A DNA stretch of 5,567 nt from Firmicutes bacterium UBA5499 (GTDB lineage Bacteria > Bacillota > DTU084): positions 2,173 to 7,739 of the forward strand of contig DIPB01000105.1 in the NCBI GenBank assembly GCA_002426275.1, written 5' to 3'. The position numbers were made by a program, and so were the translations under genes. Shown piece by piece: positions 1 to 5,567 of this stretch (its first letter is position 1; the number at the start of each line of letters is the position of its first letter). A model generated the notes under the pieces. It had not been told where the DNA came from. It ran no database searches and saw only the letters and a program-made list of their open reading frames with translations.

Positions 1-1
1 A

Positions 2-883
2 GGGGTTCCTCGGGGCAGGGTAGTGGAAATTTACGGGCCTGAATCTTCAGGAAAAACTACAGTGGCGCTGCACATCATTGCCGAAGCGCAGAAAGCGGGA
101 GGCATAGCCGCTTTCATCGACGCGGAGCACGCCTTGGATCCAAAGTATGCGAAGAAATTGGGCGTGGATACGGATAACTTGTTGATTTCCCAGCCTGATA
201 CGGGAGAGCAGGCTCTGGAGATTGCGGAAGCCTTGGTGCGCAGCGGCGCCATCGATGTTGTGGCCGTAGACTCTGTGGCCGCTTTAGTGCCCAAAGCCGA
301 GATCGAAGGCGAGATGGGAGACAGCCATGTGGGCCTTCAGGCCAGGCTGATGTCCCAGGCCATGCGCAAGCTGACGGGAGCCATCAGCAAATCCAAAACC
401 ACGGCGATTTTCATCAACCAGATTCGTGAAAAAGTGGGAATCATGTTTGGCAATCCGGAGGTCACGACAGGCGGCAGAGCGCTGAAGTTTTACGCCAGCG
501 TGCGCCTGGAGGTGCGGCGGGTGGAAACGATACGTCAGGGCAATGAGGTCTTGGGCAACCGCACCAAAGTGAAAGTAGTCAAGAACAAGTTGGCGCCTCC
601 CTTCAGAGAGGCCGAGTTTGACATCGTCTTCGGCCAGGGGATCTCCAAAGAGGGCTGCATCTTGGATGTGGCGACGGATCAGGAAATCGCCACCAAAACC
701 GGCACCTGGTATTCGTACGGCGATACTAGGCTAGGACAGGGCAAAGAGAACGCCAAAGCTTTTCTGCGGGAAAATCCTCAGTTAGCTCAAGAGATCGAGC
801 AGAAAGTCAGAGAAAAGCTGGGGCTGGCGCAGGTCCGGCAGCCGAAGACAGAAGAAGAGGCAGCGGCAGGTGGGGAGAAATAG
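2..883 (+). CDS. recA: RecA recombinase, C-terminal 293 residues (5' end cut by window)
   Basis: ATP-dependent DNA strand-exchange protein of homologous recombination and co-protease in the SOS response; it forms filaments on single-stranded DNA in the cytoplasm. The frame is already open at base 2, reading [12 protein letters not shown], so the GTG at 23 is an internal valine and not the start. By comparison with E. coli RecA from memory, about 54 N-terminal residues are missing. Counting from base 2: Walker [10 protein letters not shown] at 12-20, catalytic-glutamate motif [10 protein letters not shown] near 38-47, Walker B ending in VDSVAAL near 89-95, the L1-loop region [11 protein letters not shown], and the L2 loop [11 protein letters not shown] near 148-158. 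The C-terminal [14 protein letters not shown] is typical. The protein ends in a short acidic tail ([12 protein letters not shown]), which in RecA restrains DNA binding. No key residue is missing in the visible part. The stop TAG shares a base with the recX start. Any promoter or LexA box lies upstream of the window. Identity is certain. Confidence 0.98.
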   Translation, partial: GVPRGRVVEIYGPESSGKTTVALHIIAEAQKAGGIAAFIDAEHALDPKYAKKLGVDTDNLLISQPDTGEQALEIAEALVRSGAIDVVAVDSVAALVPKAEIEGEMGDSHVGLQARLMSQAMRKLTGAISKSKTTAIFINQIREKVGIMFGNPEVTTGGRALKFYASVRLEVRRVETIRQGNEVLGNRTKVKVVKNKLAPPFREAEFDIVFGQGISKEGCILDVATDQEIATKTGTWYSYGDTRLGQGKENAKAFLRENPQLAQEIEQKVREKLGLAQVRQPKTEEEAAAGGEK

Positions 884-1347
884 TGCCCCAGGGGGAGAAA
901 ATAGCGCTTCGTCTCCTTTCCAGGCGCTGGCTGACGCGCAAAAAGCTGGCTGAAAAGTTGGCGGCGCGCGGCATAGAGCTTCAGGAGATCCAACAGACCT
1001 GCCAGCGCATGGCCCAGCTGGGCTATCTTGACGATGAGCGGTATGCCAGGGCCTGGCTGCGGGAAAAGCTGGCCGCGCAGAAATGGGGGCCGCTGAGATT
1101 GCGGCCGGAACTGATCCGGCAAGGGATCTCGCCGGAGCTTGCGGACGGTCTTGTGAAAGAAGCTTTTCCCCAGGGAGAGGAAAGCCAGCTGGCTTTGGCT
1201 GTGGCCAAGAAACTTTCCGCCTCCGGCGGCAGCAGCGACTGGCGTCAGAAATTGGGGGCCGCGCTCTTCAGACGAGGCTTCGCTCCCGACGTTATCTGGC
1301 GGGTTTTGGACCTGTTGGCAAAGGAGAATTTTCTTGACAGACAATAG
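883..1347 (+). CDS. recX: RecX, regulator of RecA
   Basis: RecX binds RecA filaments and modulates, usually inhibits, their extension and activity. The 154-residue protein has the family's all-helical build of tandem three-helix repeats. The N-terminal repeat carries ALRLLSRRWLTRKKLAEKL (about 8-26), followed by the hallmark LGYLDDERYA (46-55) and the second-repeat signature GPLRLRPELIRQGIS (69-83). The third repeat holds KLGAALFRRGFAPDVIWRVL (about 123-142). Length is normal for a compact RecX. The GTG start at 883 overlaps the recA TAG stop by one base and is preceded by GGGGAG (872-877) at 5 nt, so it is probably translated by coupling to recA. No terminator separates the two genes, so no recA/recX attenuation signal is visible. 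The last codons hold the -35 box of the next promoter. Identity is by motif and by position after recA. Confidence 0.95.
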   Translation: MPQGEKIALRLLSRRWLTRKKLAEKLAARGIELQEIQQTCQRMAQLGYLDDERYARAWLREKLAAQKWGPLRLRPELIRQGISPELADGLVKEAFPQGEESQLALAVAKKLSASGGSSDWRQKLGAALFRRGFAPDVIWRVLDLLAKENFLDRQ

Positions 1348-1362
1348 CAAAAGGATTAGAAT
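1334..1362 (+). promoter_or_regulatory. Sigma-A type promoter for the rny unit
   Basis: A perfect -35 box TTGACA (1334-1339) and a 5/6 -10 box TAGAAT (1357-1362) are separated by 17 bp, the optimal spacing. The -35 box lies in the last codons of recX and the -10 box lies just after its stop. Transcription would start near 1369-1370, giving a leader of about 70-80 nt before rny. The downstream genes rny, the 178-residue gene, ymdB and valS have no comparable gap, so this is the likely promoter of all four. Inferred from sequence match only. Confidence 0.72.
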
Positions 1363-1396
1363 TATTGGCAGAAAAAGCGCACTGGTATGTTGTTTC

Positions 1397-1420
1397 AAGC
1401 CGGGCTGGCGCCCGGCTTTT
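1397..1420 (+). terminator. Intrinsic terminator or leader attenuator before rny
   Basis: Nine-bp perfect stem: AAGCCGGGC (1397-1405) pairs with GCCCGGCTT (1410-1418) around the loop TGGC, followed by a short run of four T (1417-1420) before GC. It lies 50 bases after the recX stop, so it can end recA-recX transcripts. It also lies about 28 nt downstream of the predicted start of the rny transcript, so it may act as an attenuator for rny. The T run is short, so termination may be partial. No clear competing antiterminator arm is visible in the 28 nt before it. Confidence 0.75.
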
Positions 1421-1435
1421 GCACATGTAATTGGC

Positions 1436-1443
1436 AGGAGGTG
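1436..1443 (+). promoter_or_regulatory. Strong Shine-Dalgarno of rny
   Basis: AGGAGGTG is a full eight-base match to the 16S rRNA anti-Shine-Dalgarno. Counting from the end of AGGAGG (1441), the codon eight bases downstream in the rny frame is ATA (1450-1452). The GTG at 1441-1443 is part of the Shine-Dalgarno itself and so is too close to use it. This site is what makes the rny start uncertain. Confidence 0.85.
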
Positions 1444-2979
1444 GCAAATATAGTTATTTTATTTTATCTACTTGGACTTTTGCTTGCAGCCGCATGCGGC
1501 TTTTATATCAGAAAAATAGTTGCCGAAGCTAAAATCCGTTCGGCGGAGGAAGCGGCTCGCCAAATCCAAGAAGAAGCCAAGCGAGAGGCCGAGGCTGGGA
1601 AAAGGGAATCGATCCTGGAAGCAAAAGATGAAGCGCATAAACTTCGCTCCGATTTGGATCGGGAGATCCGCGAGCGGCGGGCGGAAGTGCAAAGAATGGA
1701 AAAACGTCTGCTGCAGCGCGAGGAAATGTTGGATCATAAAAGCCAGAGCTTAGAGAAGAAAGATGAACAAATCGCCAAACGGGATCAAGAGCTGAACCAG
1801 CTGCGGGAAGAGGCTGAAGCCTTACGTGAAAAGCAGCGCAGGGAATTGGAACGCATCAGCGCCCTCAGTTCGGAAGACGCCAAGCAGCTGCTTTTGTCCA
1901 CGGTGGAGGAAGAAGTTAAACACGACGCCGCTTTGATGATCAAAGACATTGAAGGACAGGCAAAAGATGAAGGCGAAAGAAAGGCCCGGGAGATCATCTC
2001 CACTGCCATCCAAAGATACGCGGCTGATCACGCGGCTGAGACCACGGTCTCAGTGGTGGCTTTGCCTAACGATGAGATGAAAGGCAGGATCATCGGTCGC
2101 GAAGGCAGAAACATCAGGACTCTGGAGACTCTCACCGGCATTGATCTCATTATCGACGATACGCCGGAGGCAGTGCTGCTGTCAGGGTTCGATCCCGTCA
2201 GGCGCGAAGTGGCCAGACTGGCATTGGAAAAGCTGATTGTGGACGGCAGAATTCACCCGGCTCGGATCGAAGAGATGGTGAATAAAGCTCAAAAGGAAGT
2301 GGAGAACACAATTCGCGAGCAGGGCGAACAGGCTGCCTTTGAGGTTGGGGCGACGGGGCTGCACCCCGAATTGATTAAGACGCTCGGCAGGCTCCATTAT
2401 CGCTCCAGTTACGGGCAGAATGTGCTGAAGCATTCTGTGGAAGTGGCCCACCTGACTGGCATGATGGCAGCCGAATTGGGCGTGGATGAAACCTTGGCCA
2501 AACGCGCGGGTTTACTTCACGATTTAGGCAAAGCCATAGACCATGAGGTGGAAGGACCGCACGTGGAAATAGGCGCGGAATTGGCTAAACGCTATCATGA
2601 GTCGCCGGAGGTTATTCACGCCATCGCGGCTCACCACGGAGATATTGAGGCCACCACCATCATCGCGGTCTTAGTTCAGGCGGCGGACGCGATTTCCGCG
2701 GCCAGACCCGGGGCCAGAAGAGAGACATTGGAAAACTATCTCAAACGCTTGGAGAAGCTGGAGAAAATCGCCGATTCATTCGACGGCGTGGAGAAAGCGT
2801 ATGCCATTCAGGCGGGCCGCGAAGTGAGGATCATGGTCAAGCCGGATAAAATCGACGATGCCAGCGCGGTGCTCATGGCCAGGAAAATCGTCAAGCGCAT
2901 CGAGGATGAAATGGAATATCCGGGGCAGATCAAGGTGACAGTAATCCGGGAGACCCGCGCGGTCGATTACGCGAAATAA
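1441..2979 (+). CDS. rny: Ribonuclease Y (start codon uncertain)
   Basis: Membrane-anchored endoribonuclease that starts mRNA decay in Bacillota (B. subtilis YmdA/Rny). Numbered from GTG 1441 (512 aa): a hydrophobic membrane segment at about 4-22, then [10 protein letters not shown]; a long charged coiled coil at about 28-185; a KH RNA-binding domain with [10 protein letters not shown] starting at 215; and an HD phosphohydrolase domain with likely metal ligands H331, H360-D361 (LLHDLGKA) and D416 ([12 protein letters not shown]). The end [10 protein letters not shown] matches the family. B. subtilis RNase Y is 520 aa, so the length is normal. The start is unclear. ATG 1387 would give 530 aa with a non-hydrophobic extension encoded across the terminator hairpin and has no good ribosome binding site. 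GTG 1441 lies inside the Shine-Dalgarno. ATA 1450 has ideal spacing and would give 509 aa. GTG 1441 is used here as the most upstream plausible standard start. Identity is certain; the exact N-terminus is not. Confidence 0.96.
   Translation: MANIVILFYLLGLLLAAACGFYIRKIVAEAKIRSAEEAARQIQEEAKREAEAGKRESILEAKDEAHKLRSDLDREIRERRAEVQRMEKRLLQREEMLDHKSQSLEKKDEQIAKRDQELNQLREEAEALREKQRRELERISALSSEDAKQLLLSTVEEEVKHDAALMIKDIEGQAKDEGERKAREIISTAIQRYAADHAAETTVSVVALPNDEMKGRIIGREGRNIRTLETLTGIDLIIDDTPEAVLLSGFDPVRREVARLALEKLIVDGRIHPARIEEMVNKAQKEVENTIREQGEQAAFEVGATGLHPELIKTLGRLHYRSSYGQNVLKHSVEVAHLTGMMAAELGVDETLAKRAGLLHDLGKAIDHEVEGPHVEIGAELAKRYHESPEVIHAIAAHHGDIEATTIIAVLVQAADAISAARPGARRETLENYLKRLEKLEKIADSFDGVEKAYAIQAGREVRIMVKPDKIDDASAVLMARKIVKRIEDEMEYPGQIKVTVIRETRAVDYAK
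1488..1504 (+). repeat. Palindrome followed by T run in the first rny codons
   Basis: AGCCGCATGCGGCT (1488-1501) is a perfect 14-bp palindrome; the T run covers 1501-1504 and is followed by ATAT. As RNA it can form a five-bp stem (AGCCG/CGGCT) with a CATG loop. It lies in the codons of the membrane segment (LAAACGF), about 40 bases after the likely start of rny. It resembles a weak intrinsic terminator, but the stem is short, so it may only reflect alanine codons. Confidence 0.4.
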
Positions 2980-2988
2980 AGACTCTGG

Positions 2989-2995
2989 AAAGGGG
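2989..2995 (+). promoter_or_regulatory. Ribosome binding site deciding the start of the 178-aa gene
   Basis: AAAGGGG ends eight bases before ATG 3004. The in-frame GTG at 2995-2997 begins on the last base of this same motif and has nothing better upstream than a GGA, so ATG 3004 is preferred over GTG 2995. Confidence 0.6.
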
Positions 2996-3003
2996 TGTCG
3001 GAA

Positions 3004-3540
3004 ATGGCAATTAGTCGGAACTTACATGACGGATATGATCACAGCAGCGTCAATCTTCTGCTTTCCATTTTGATCCGTTATCCGCAAATCAGCACTTTAA
3101 AGTTCCAGCAAGAAGATCACACCTTTCGTTTCACCTTTATGCTTAAGGCTGAAGAAAGCATAGACTCCAAACGAATCACTTCCGGCATCAAAAAGTCGCT
3201 GCTGGCTCACTGTCAGCTTTTGGGCGACCAGCCGGAACGCTGCCTGGTGGAGTTGAAAAAATTCAGCATTTATGGACGCTTAGAGGTGATCCGAGATCTG
3301 GCCTCGCTTTCCGGCGCCGAAATCTCGCTTTTGATTAATCTAGTTCAGGATGCTTTCGGTTCCCGCTTGATTGTGGAAAACCAGGAAGGCCTCGGCGATG
3401 ATGTCATCTGTCAAGACGAAGTCATCTCGGCTTTTCTAGAAGATCTGCAGGACTGTCCAAAAGGGCATACTCTCTATGGAATGAGGGAAAACGGACACGT
3501 GCTGGTTTTCAATCATCAGGATTTGGAGTTGGGCAGATAA
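3004..3540 (+). CDS. Unrecognised 178-residue soluble protein between rny and ymdB
   Basis: I do not recognise a characterised family. With ATG 3004 the protein has 178 residues (181 if GTG 2995 is used). It has no signal peptide, membrane segment, CxxC pair or nucleotide-binding loop. It reads as alternating beta and alpha elements: strands around STLKF and TFRFTFML (30-48), a basic helix SKRITSGIKKSLLAHCQLLG (about 55-74), a strand-like stretch VELKKFSIYGRLEVIRDL (82-99), an amphipathic helix SGAEISLLINLVQDAFG (103-119), strand RLIVE (121-125), an acidic stretch with helix (about 127-150), and a final strand pair with GMRENGHVLVFN (159-170). It starts 24 bases after the rny stop, and its own stop abuts ymdB, so it is surely co-transcribed and probably translationally coupled with ymdB. 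Codon use looks like its neighbours', with no sign of transfer. A role alongside RNase Y or YmdB is inferred from position only. Confidence 0.88.
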   Translation: MAISRNLHDGYDHSSVNLLLSILIRYPQISTLKFQQEDHTFRFTFMLKAEESIDSKRITSGIKKSLLAHCQLLGDQPERCLVELKKFSIYGRLEVIRDLASLSGAEISLLINLVQDAFGSRLIVENQEGLGDDVICQDEVISAFLEDLQDCPKGHTLYGMRENGHVLVFNHQDLELGR

Positions 3541-4350
3541 GTGCGGTTATTATTGATCGGAGATATCGTCGGCAGGCCGGGCAGAAGAGCGTTAGTGGCG
3601 CTTCTGCCCGGCCTTGCGGCTAGATATTCTCCTGACGCGGTGATCGCCAACGGCGAGAACGCAGCCGGCGGACGAGGTATCTCGCGCAAGATCGCCGAGG
3701 AATTGTTTGCCCAGGGGATTTCTCTCCTCACCATGGGCAATCATACTTGGGGCAATAAAGAGATCTTCTCTTTCATCGACGACGAGGCGCGCTTGCTGCG
3801 CCCTTTGAATTATCCGTCCGGCGCGCCAGGCAAGGGCTGGACGATTCTGGGCACGTCCGCCGGAGAATTGGCGGTGGTTAATTTATCGGGACGCACGAAT
3901 ATGGCAGGGCCCTTGGATTGTCCGTTTCAGGCCATGGAAAAGCTGCTGAAGGAAATTCCTCAGCTGCCGGTGGTGATCGATTTTCACGCTGAGACCACTT
4001 CGGAAAAGGCGGCCTTAGCTTGGTTTTTGGCAGGCAGGGTTTCGGCTGTGGCCGGAACCCATACCCATGTCCAGACTGCCGACGCTCGGATTTTGCCGGG
4101 AGGTACGGCCTTTATCACGGATTTGGGAATGACCGGACCGGTCGATTCAATTTTGGGAGTAAAGACCGAGATCATTGTGAATAGGTTCCGCTCCGGACTG
4201 CCGCGGCGGTTTGAAGTTGCCTCTGGTCCGGCGCAGCTTGCCGGCGCTTTTCTGGAATTGGACGGCCTTGGCAAAGCAATCGCCATTGAGAGTTTTTGCG
4301 AGTTTATCGACAGGGAGGAAGAAGAAGGTGGCACTGGCTCGGACATATGA
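3541..4350 (+). CDS. ymdB: YmdB-type metallophosphoesterase (TIGR00282 family)
   Basis: Cytoplasmic dinuclear-metal phosphodiesterase; the B. subtilis homologue hydrolyses cyclic nucleotides and influences the motility/biofilm decision. It is unrelated to E. coli YmdB, a macrodomain protein. The predicted metal and catalytic residues are all present: D8 in LLIGDIVG, E39-N40 in NGENAA, N67-H68 in MGNHTW, H149 in [11 protein letters not shown], and H174/H176 in [10 protein letters not shown]. The ITDLGMTGP motif is also intact. Its 269 residues compare with about 264 for B. subtilis. The additional acidic tail ([13 protein letters not shown]) is encoded by the ribosome binding site and first codons of valS. 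The GTG start directly follows the TAA of the preceding gene; the only upstream Shine-Dalgarno-like sequence, GGAG (3525-3528), is 12 nt away, so translational coupling is likely. The rny-ymdB neighbourhood is also seen in B. subtilis. Confidence 0.97.
   Translation: MRLLLIGDIVGRPGRRALVALLPGLAARYSPDAVIANGENAAGGRGISRKIAEELFAQGISLLTMGNHTWGNKEIFSFIDDEARLLRPLNYPSGAPGKGWTILGTSAGELAVVNLSGRTNMAGPLDCPFQAMEKLLKEIPQLPVVIDFHAETTSEKAALAWFLAGRVSAVAGTHTHVQTADARILPGGTAFITDLGMTGPVDSILGVKTEIIVNRFRSGLPRRFEVASGPAQLAGAFLELDGLGKAIAIESFCEFIDREEEEGGTGSDI
3574..3614 (+). repeat. 14-bp perfect inverted repeat inside ymdB
   Basis: AGGCCGGGCAGAAG (3574-3587) is exactly complementary to CTTCTGCCCGGCCT (3601-3614), with a 13-base loop. 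The hairpin covers codons 12-25 of ymdB (roughly [14 protein letters not shown]). No T run follows, so it is not an intrinsic terminator. In mRNA it would form a very stable stem about 33 nt after the ymdB start codon. Confidence 0.8.
4312..4318 (+). promoter_or_regulatory. Shine-Dalgarno of valS within ymdB
   Basis: AGGGAGG lies nine bases before GTG 4328, inside the last codons of ymdB. It fixes the valS start at GTG 4328, and its purine-rich sequence is also what encodes the glutamate run at the end of YmdB. Confidence 0.75.
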
Positions 4351-5567
4351 CCCCCAAGCCACGGAGAAGCGCTGGTATCGCTACTGGCTGGACGGGGGTT
4401 TTTTTCATGCGGAAGTGGACAGGAGCAAAGAACCATTTTGCATTGTGATTCCGCCCCCTAACGTTACCGGACAACTGCATCTTGGCCATGCCCTGGACAA
4501 CACGCTCCAGGACATCTTAATTCGTTGGCAGAGGATGAAGGGGAAAAACGTAGTCTGGATTCCAGGCACGGATCACGCCGGCATCGCGACGCAGATTAAG
4601 ATCGAAGAAGAGCTTGCCCGGGAGGGGAAGAACCGTTTTGACCTTGGCAGGGAGAAATTTTTAGAACGAGTTTGGCAATGGAAAGAGCACTATGGCAACA
4701 GGATCTTCGATCAGCTGAAGGATATGGGCGCTTCCTGCGACTGGCAGCGGCAGCGGTTCACTATGGACCAGGGTTGCTCGGAGGCAGTGCGCGAGGTCTT
4801 TGTGAGCCTATATAACAAAGGCCTGATTTACCAAGGCAGCTACATCATCAACTGGTGTCCCAGGTGTCAGACCGCGCTTTCGGATATCGAGGTGGAGCAT
4901 CAGGATCAGGACGGCAAGCTGTGGGAGATTGGCTATCCTTTGGCTGACGGCACAGGAGAGCTTGTGGTGGCCACCACAAGACCCGAGACCATGCTGGGCG
5001 ATACCGCGGTGGCCGTACATCCGCGGGACGAGCGCTACGGGAACCTGGTGGGCAAGGAGCTGATTCTGCCGCTTGTGGGCAGGAAGATTCCAGTCATCGC
5101 CGACGAGTATGTGGATCCTTCCTTTGGCACCGGCGCCGTGAAGGTCACGCCAAGTCACGATCCAAACGATTTCGCCATGGGACAGAGGCACGGTCTGGCG
5201 CAGATCACGGTCATCGGCCCTGACGGTAAGATGAATGCTGCGGTAGGGAAATATGCCGGCTTAGATCGGTATGAATGCCGCAGTAAGCTGGTCTGCGATC
5301 TCCAGAAGGAAGGTTTGCTCAGAGGAATCAAAGGGCATCAGCATGCCGTGGGCAGCTGTTCGCGCTGCAAGACCACGGTGGAGCCCACATTGTCCAAACA
5401 GTGGTTTGTGAAGATGAAGCCGTTGGCAGAGCCAGCCATCGCGGCTGTCCGGGAAGGAAGGGTGGAATTCATTCCCGGCCGCTTTGCCAAGCTGTACCTC
5501 AACTGGGTGGAGAACGTCAGGGATTGGTGCATTTCCCGGCAACTGTGGTGGGGACACAGGATTCCTG
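4328..5567 (+). CDS. valS: Valyl-tRNA synthetase, N-terminal 413 residues (3' end cut by window)
   Basis: Class I aminoacyl-tRNA synthetase that charges tRNA-Val in the cytoplasm and edits misactivated threonine. The frame is open from GTG 4328 to the window edge. It begins [17 protein letters not shown]. The class I signature [15 protein letters not shown] has HLGH at 51-54, followed by [10 protein letters not shown] (80-89). The CP1 editing domain shows [10 protein letters not shown] from 216 and [16 protein letters not shown] from 267. The visible part ends in [16 protein letters not shown], just after the editing insertion. Bacterial ValRS is usually near 880-950 residues, so the KMSKS loop, anticodon-binding domain and C-terminal coiled coil are outside. 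Two CxxC pairs, C177/C180 (NWCPRC) and C344/C347 (SCSRC), suggest a zinc-binding form. The gene overlaps ymdB by 23 bases in another frame, so it depends on upstream transcription or an internal promoter. Confidence 0.97.
   Translation, partial: MALARTYDPQATEKRWYRYWLDGGFFHAEVDRSKEPFCIVIPPPNVTGQLHLGHALDNTLQDILIRWQRMKGKNVVWIPGTDHAGIATQIKIEEELAREGKNRFDLGREKFLERVWQWKEHYGNRIFDQLKDMGASCDWQRQRFTMDQGCSEAVREVFVSLYNKGLIYQGSYIINWCPRCQTALSDIEVEHQDQDGKLWEIGYPLADGTGELVVATTRPETMLGDTAVAVHPRDERYGNLVGKELILPLVGRKIPVIADEYVDPSFGTGAVKVTPSHDPNDFAMGQRHGLAQITVIGPDGKMNAAVGKYAGLDRYECRSKLVCDLQKEGLLRGIKGHQHAVGSCSRCKTTVEPTLSKQWFVKMKPLAEPAIAAVREGRVEFIPGRFAKLYLNWVENVRDWCISRQLWWGHRIP

Noticed and set aside
23..25. GTG as the recA start codon
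   Set aside because: The frame is open upstream to base 2 and reads GVPRGRV, the conserved RecA sequence before the Walker A motif, so this GTG encodes an internal valine of a gene cut by the window edge.
1218..1230. Short hairpin CCGCC/GGCGG in recX
   Set aside because: It has a five-bp stem with a three-base loop and no T run, explained by Gly/Ser-rich codons.
1083..1337. 84-codon + strand frame inside recX
   Set aside because: It is an alternative frame of recX, with composition typical of a shifted GC-rich gene and no own ribosome binding site.
787..1398. 203-codon open frame on the minus strand opposite recX, with a hydrophobic N-terminal stretch
   Set aside because: It lies fully antisense to recX and the recA tail, begins at a TTG inside the terminator region, and its sequence is low-complexity and proline-rich, as expected of a shadow frame. 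recX has clear family motifs.
1425..1430. ATGTAA minimal start-stop in the rny leader
   Set aside because: A start-stop pair can stall ribosomes, but there is no ribosome binding site before it and it is likely a chance hexamer.
1364..1437. Direct repeat ATTGGCAG at 1364-1371 and 1430-1437, flanking the leader hairpin
   Set aside because: It is only eight bases and two copies; this length is expected by chance, and no insertion or recombination scar is visible.
3984..4436. 150-codon open frame on the minus strand over ymdB and valS
   Set aside because: It is antisense to two confidently identified genes and has no recognisable motif. Open frames of this size are common opposite GC-rich genes.
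4808..5557. Minus-strand open frames of 127 and 98 codons opposite valS
   Set aside because: The + strand here encodes the ValRS editing and catalytic regions without interruption; the antisense frames show no family features.

Overview
The window looks like a stretch of core chromosome from a Bacillota (Firmicutes), clostridial-type bacterium of moderately high GC. The gene order recA-recX-rny-(unknown)-ymdB-valS, the presence of RNase Y and a YmdB-type metallophosphoesterase, strong AGGAGG-like ribosome binding sites and frequent GTG starts all point that way. No genus can be named from the sequence alone. All genes lie on the + strand and are tightly packed. There is no sign of mobile elements, CRISPR, tRNA or rRNA.

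Layout. (1) 2-883 is the C-terminal ~293 residues of RecA; the first ~54 residues are outside the window. (2) 883-1347 is recX, sharing one base with the recA stop (TAGTG). (3) 1334-1450 is a compact regulatory segment: a near-consensus sigma-A promoter (TTGACA, 17 bp, TAGAAT) inside the last recX codons, then a GC-rich intrinsic-terminator-like hairpin, then a perfect Shine-Dalgarno. (4) The rny frame (RNase Y) ends at 2979. Its start is ambiguous because the codon ideally placed behind the Shine-Dalgarno is ATA, not ATG/GTG/TTG. (5) 3004-3540 is an unrecognised 178-residue soluble protein. (6) 3541-4350 is ymdB, abutting the preceding stop codon and carrying a 14-bp perfect inverted repeat near its 5' end. 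(7) From 4328 to the window edge is the N-terminal 413 residues of valyl-tRNA synthetase (valS), overlapping ymdB by 23 bases. No gene-free stretch exceeds 300 bases; the longest is about 93-100 bases, between recX and rny.

How the genes may work together. recA-recX form a recombination unit: strand-exchange filament plus its modulator. The promoter at the end of recX probably starts a second unit, rny-unknown-ymdB-valS, combining initiation of mRNA decay, a cyclic-nucleotide phosphodiesterase/global regulator, an unknown protein and tRNA charging. Because the terminator-like hairpin lies downstream of that promoter, it may act as an attenuator of rny as well as a recX terminator. The most interesting points are the rny leader with its apparent ATA start, the unknown protein between rny and ymdB, the long hairpin inside ymdB, and valS embedded in this operon with no room for its own leader.
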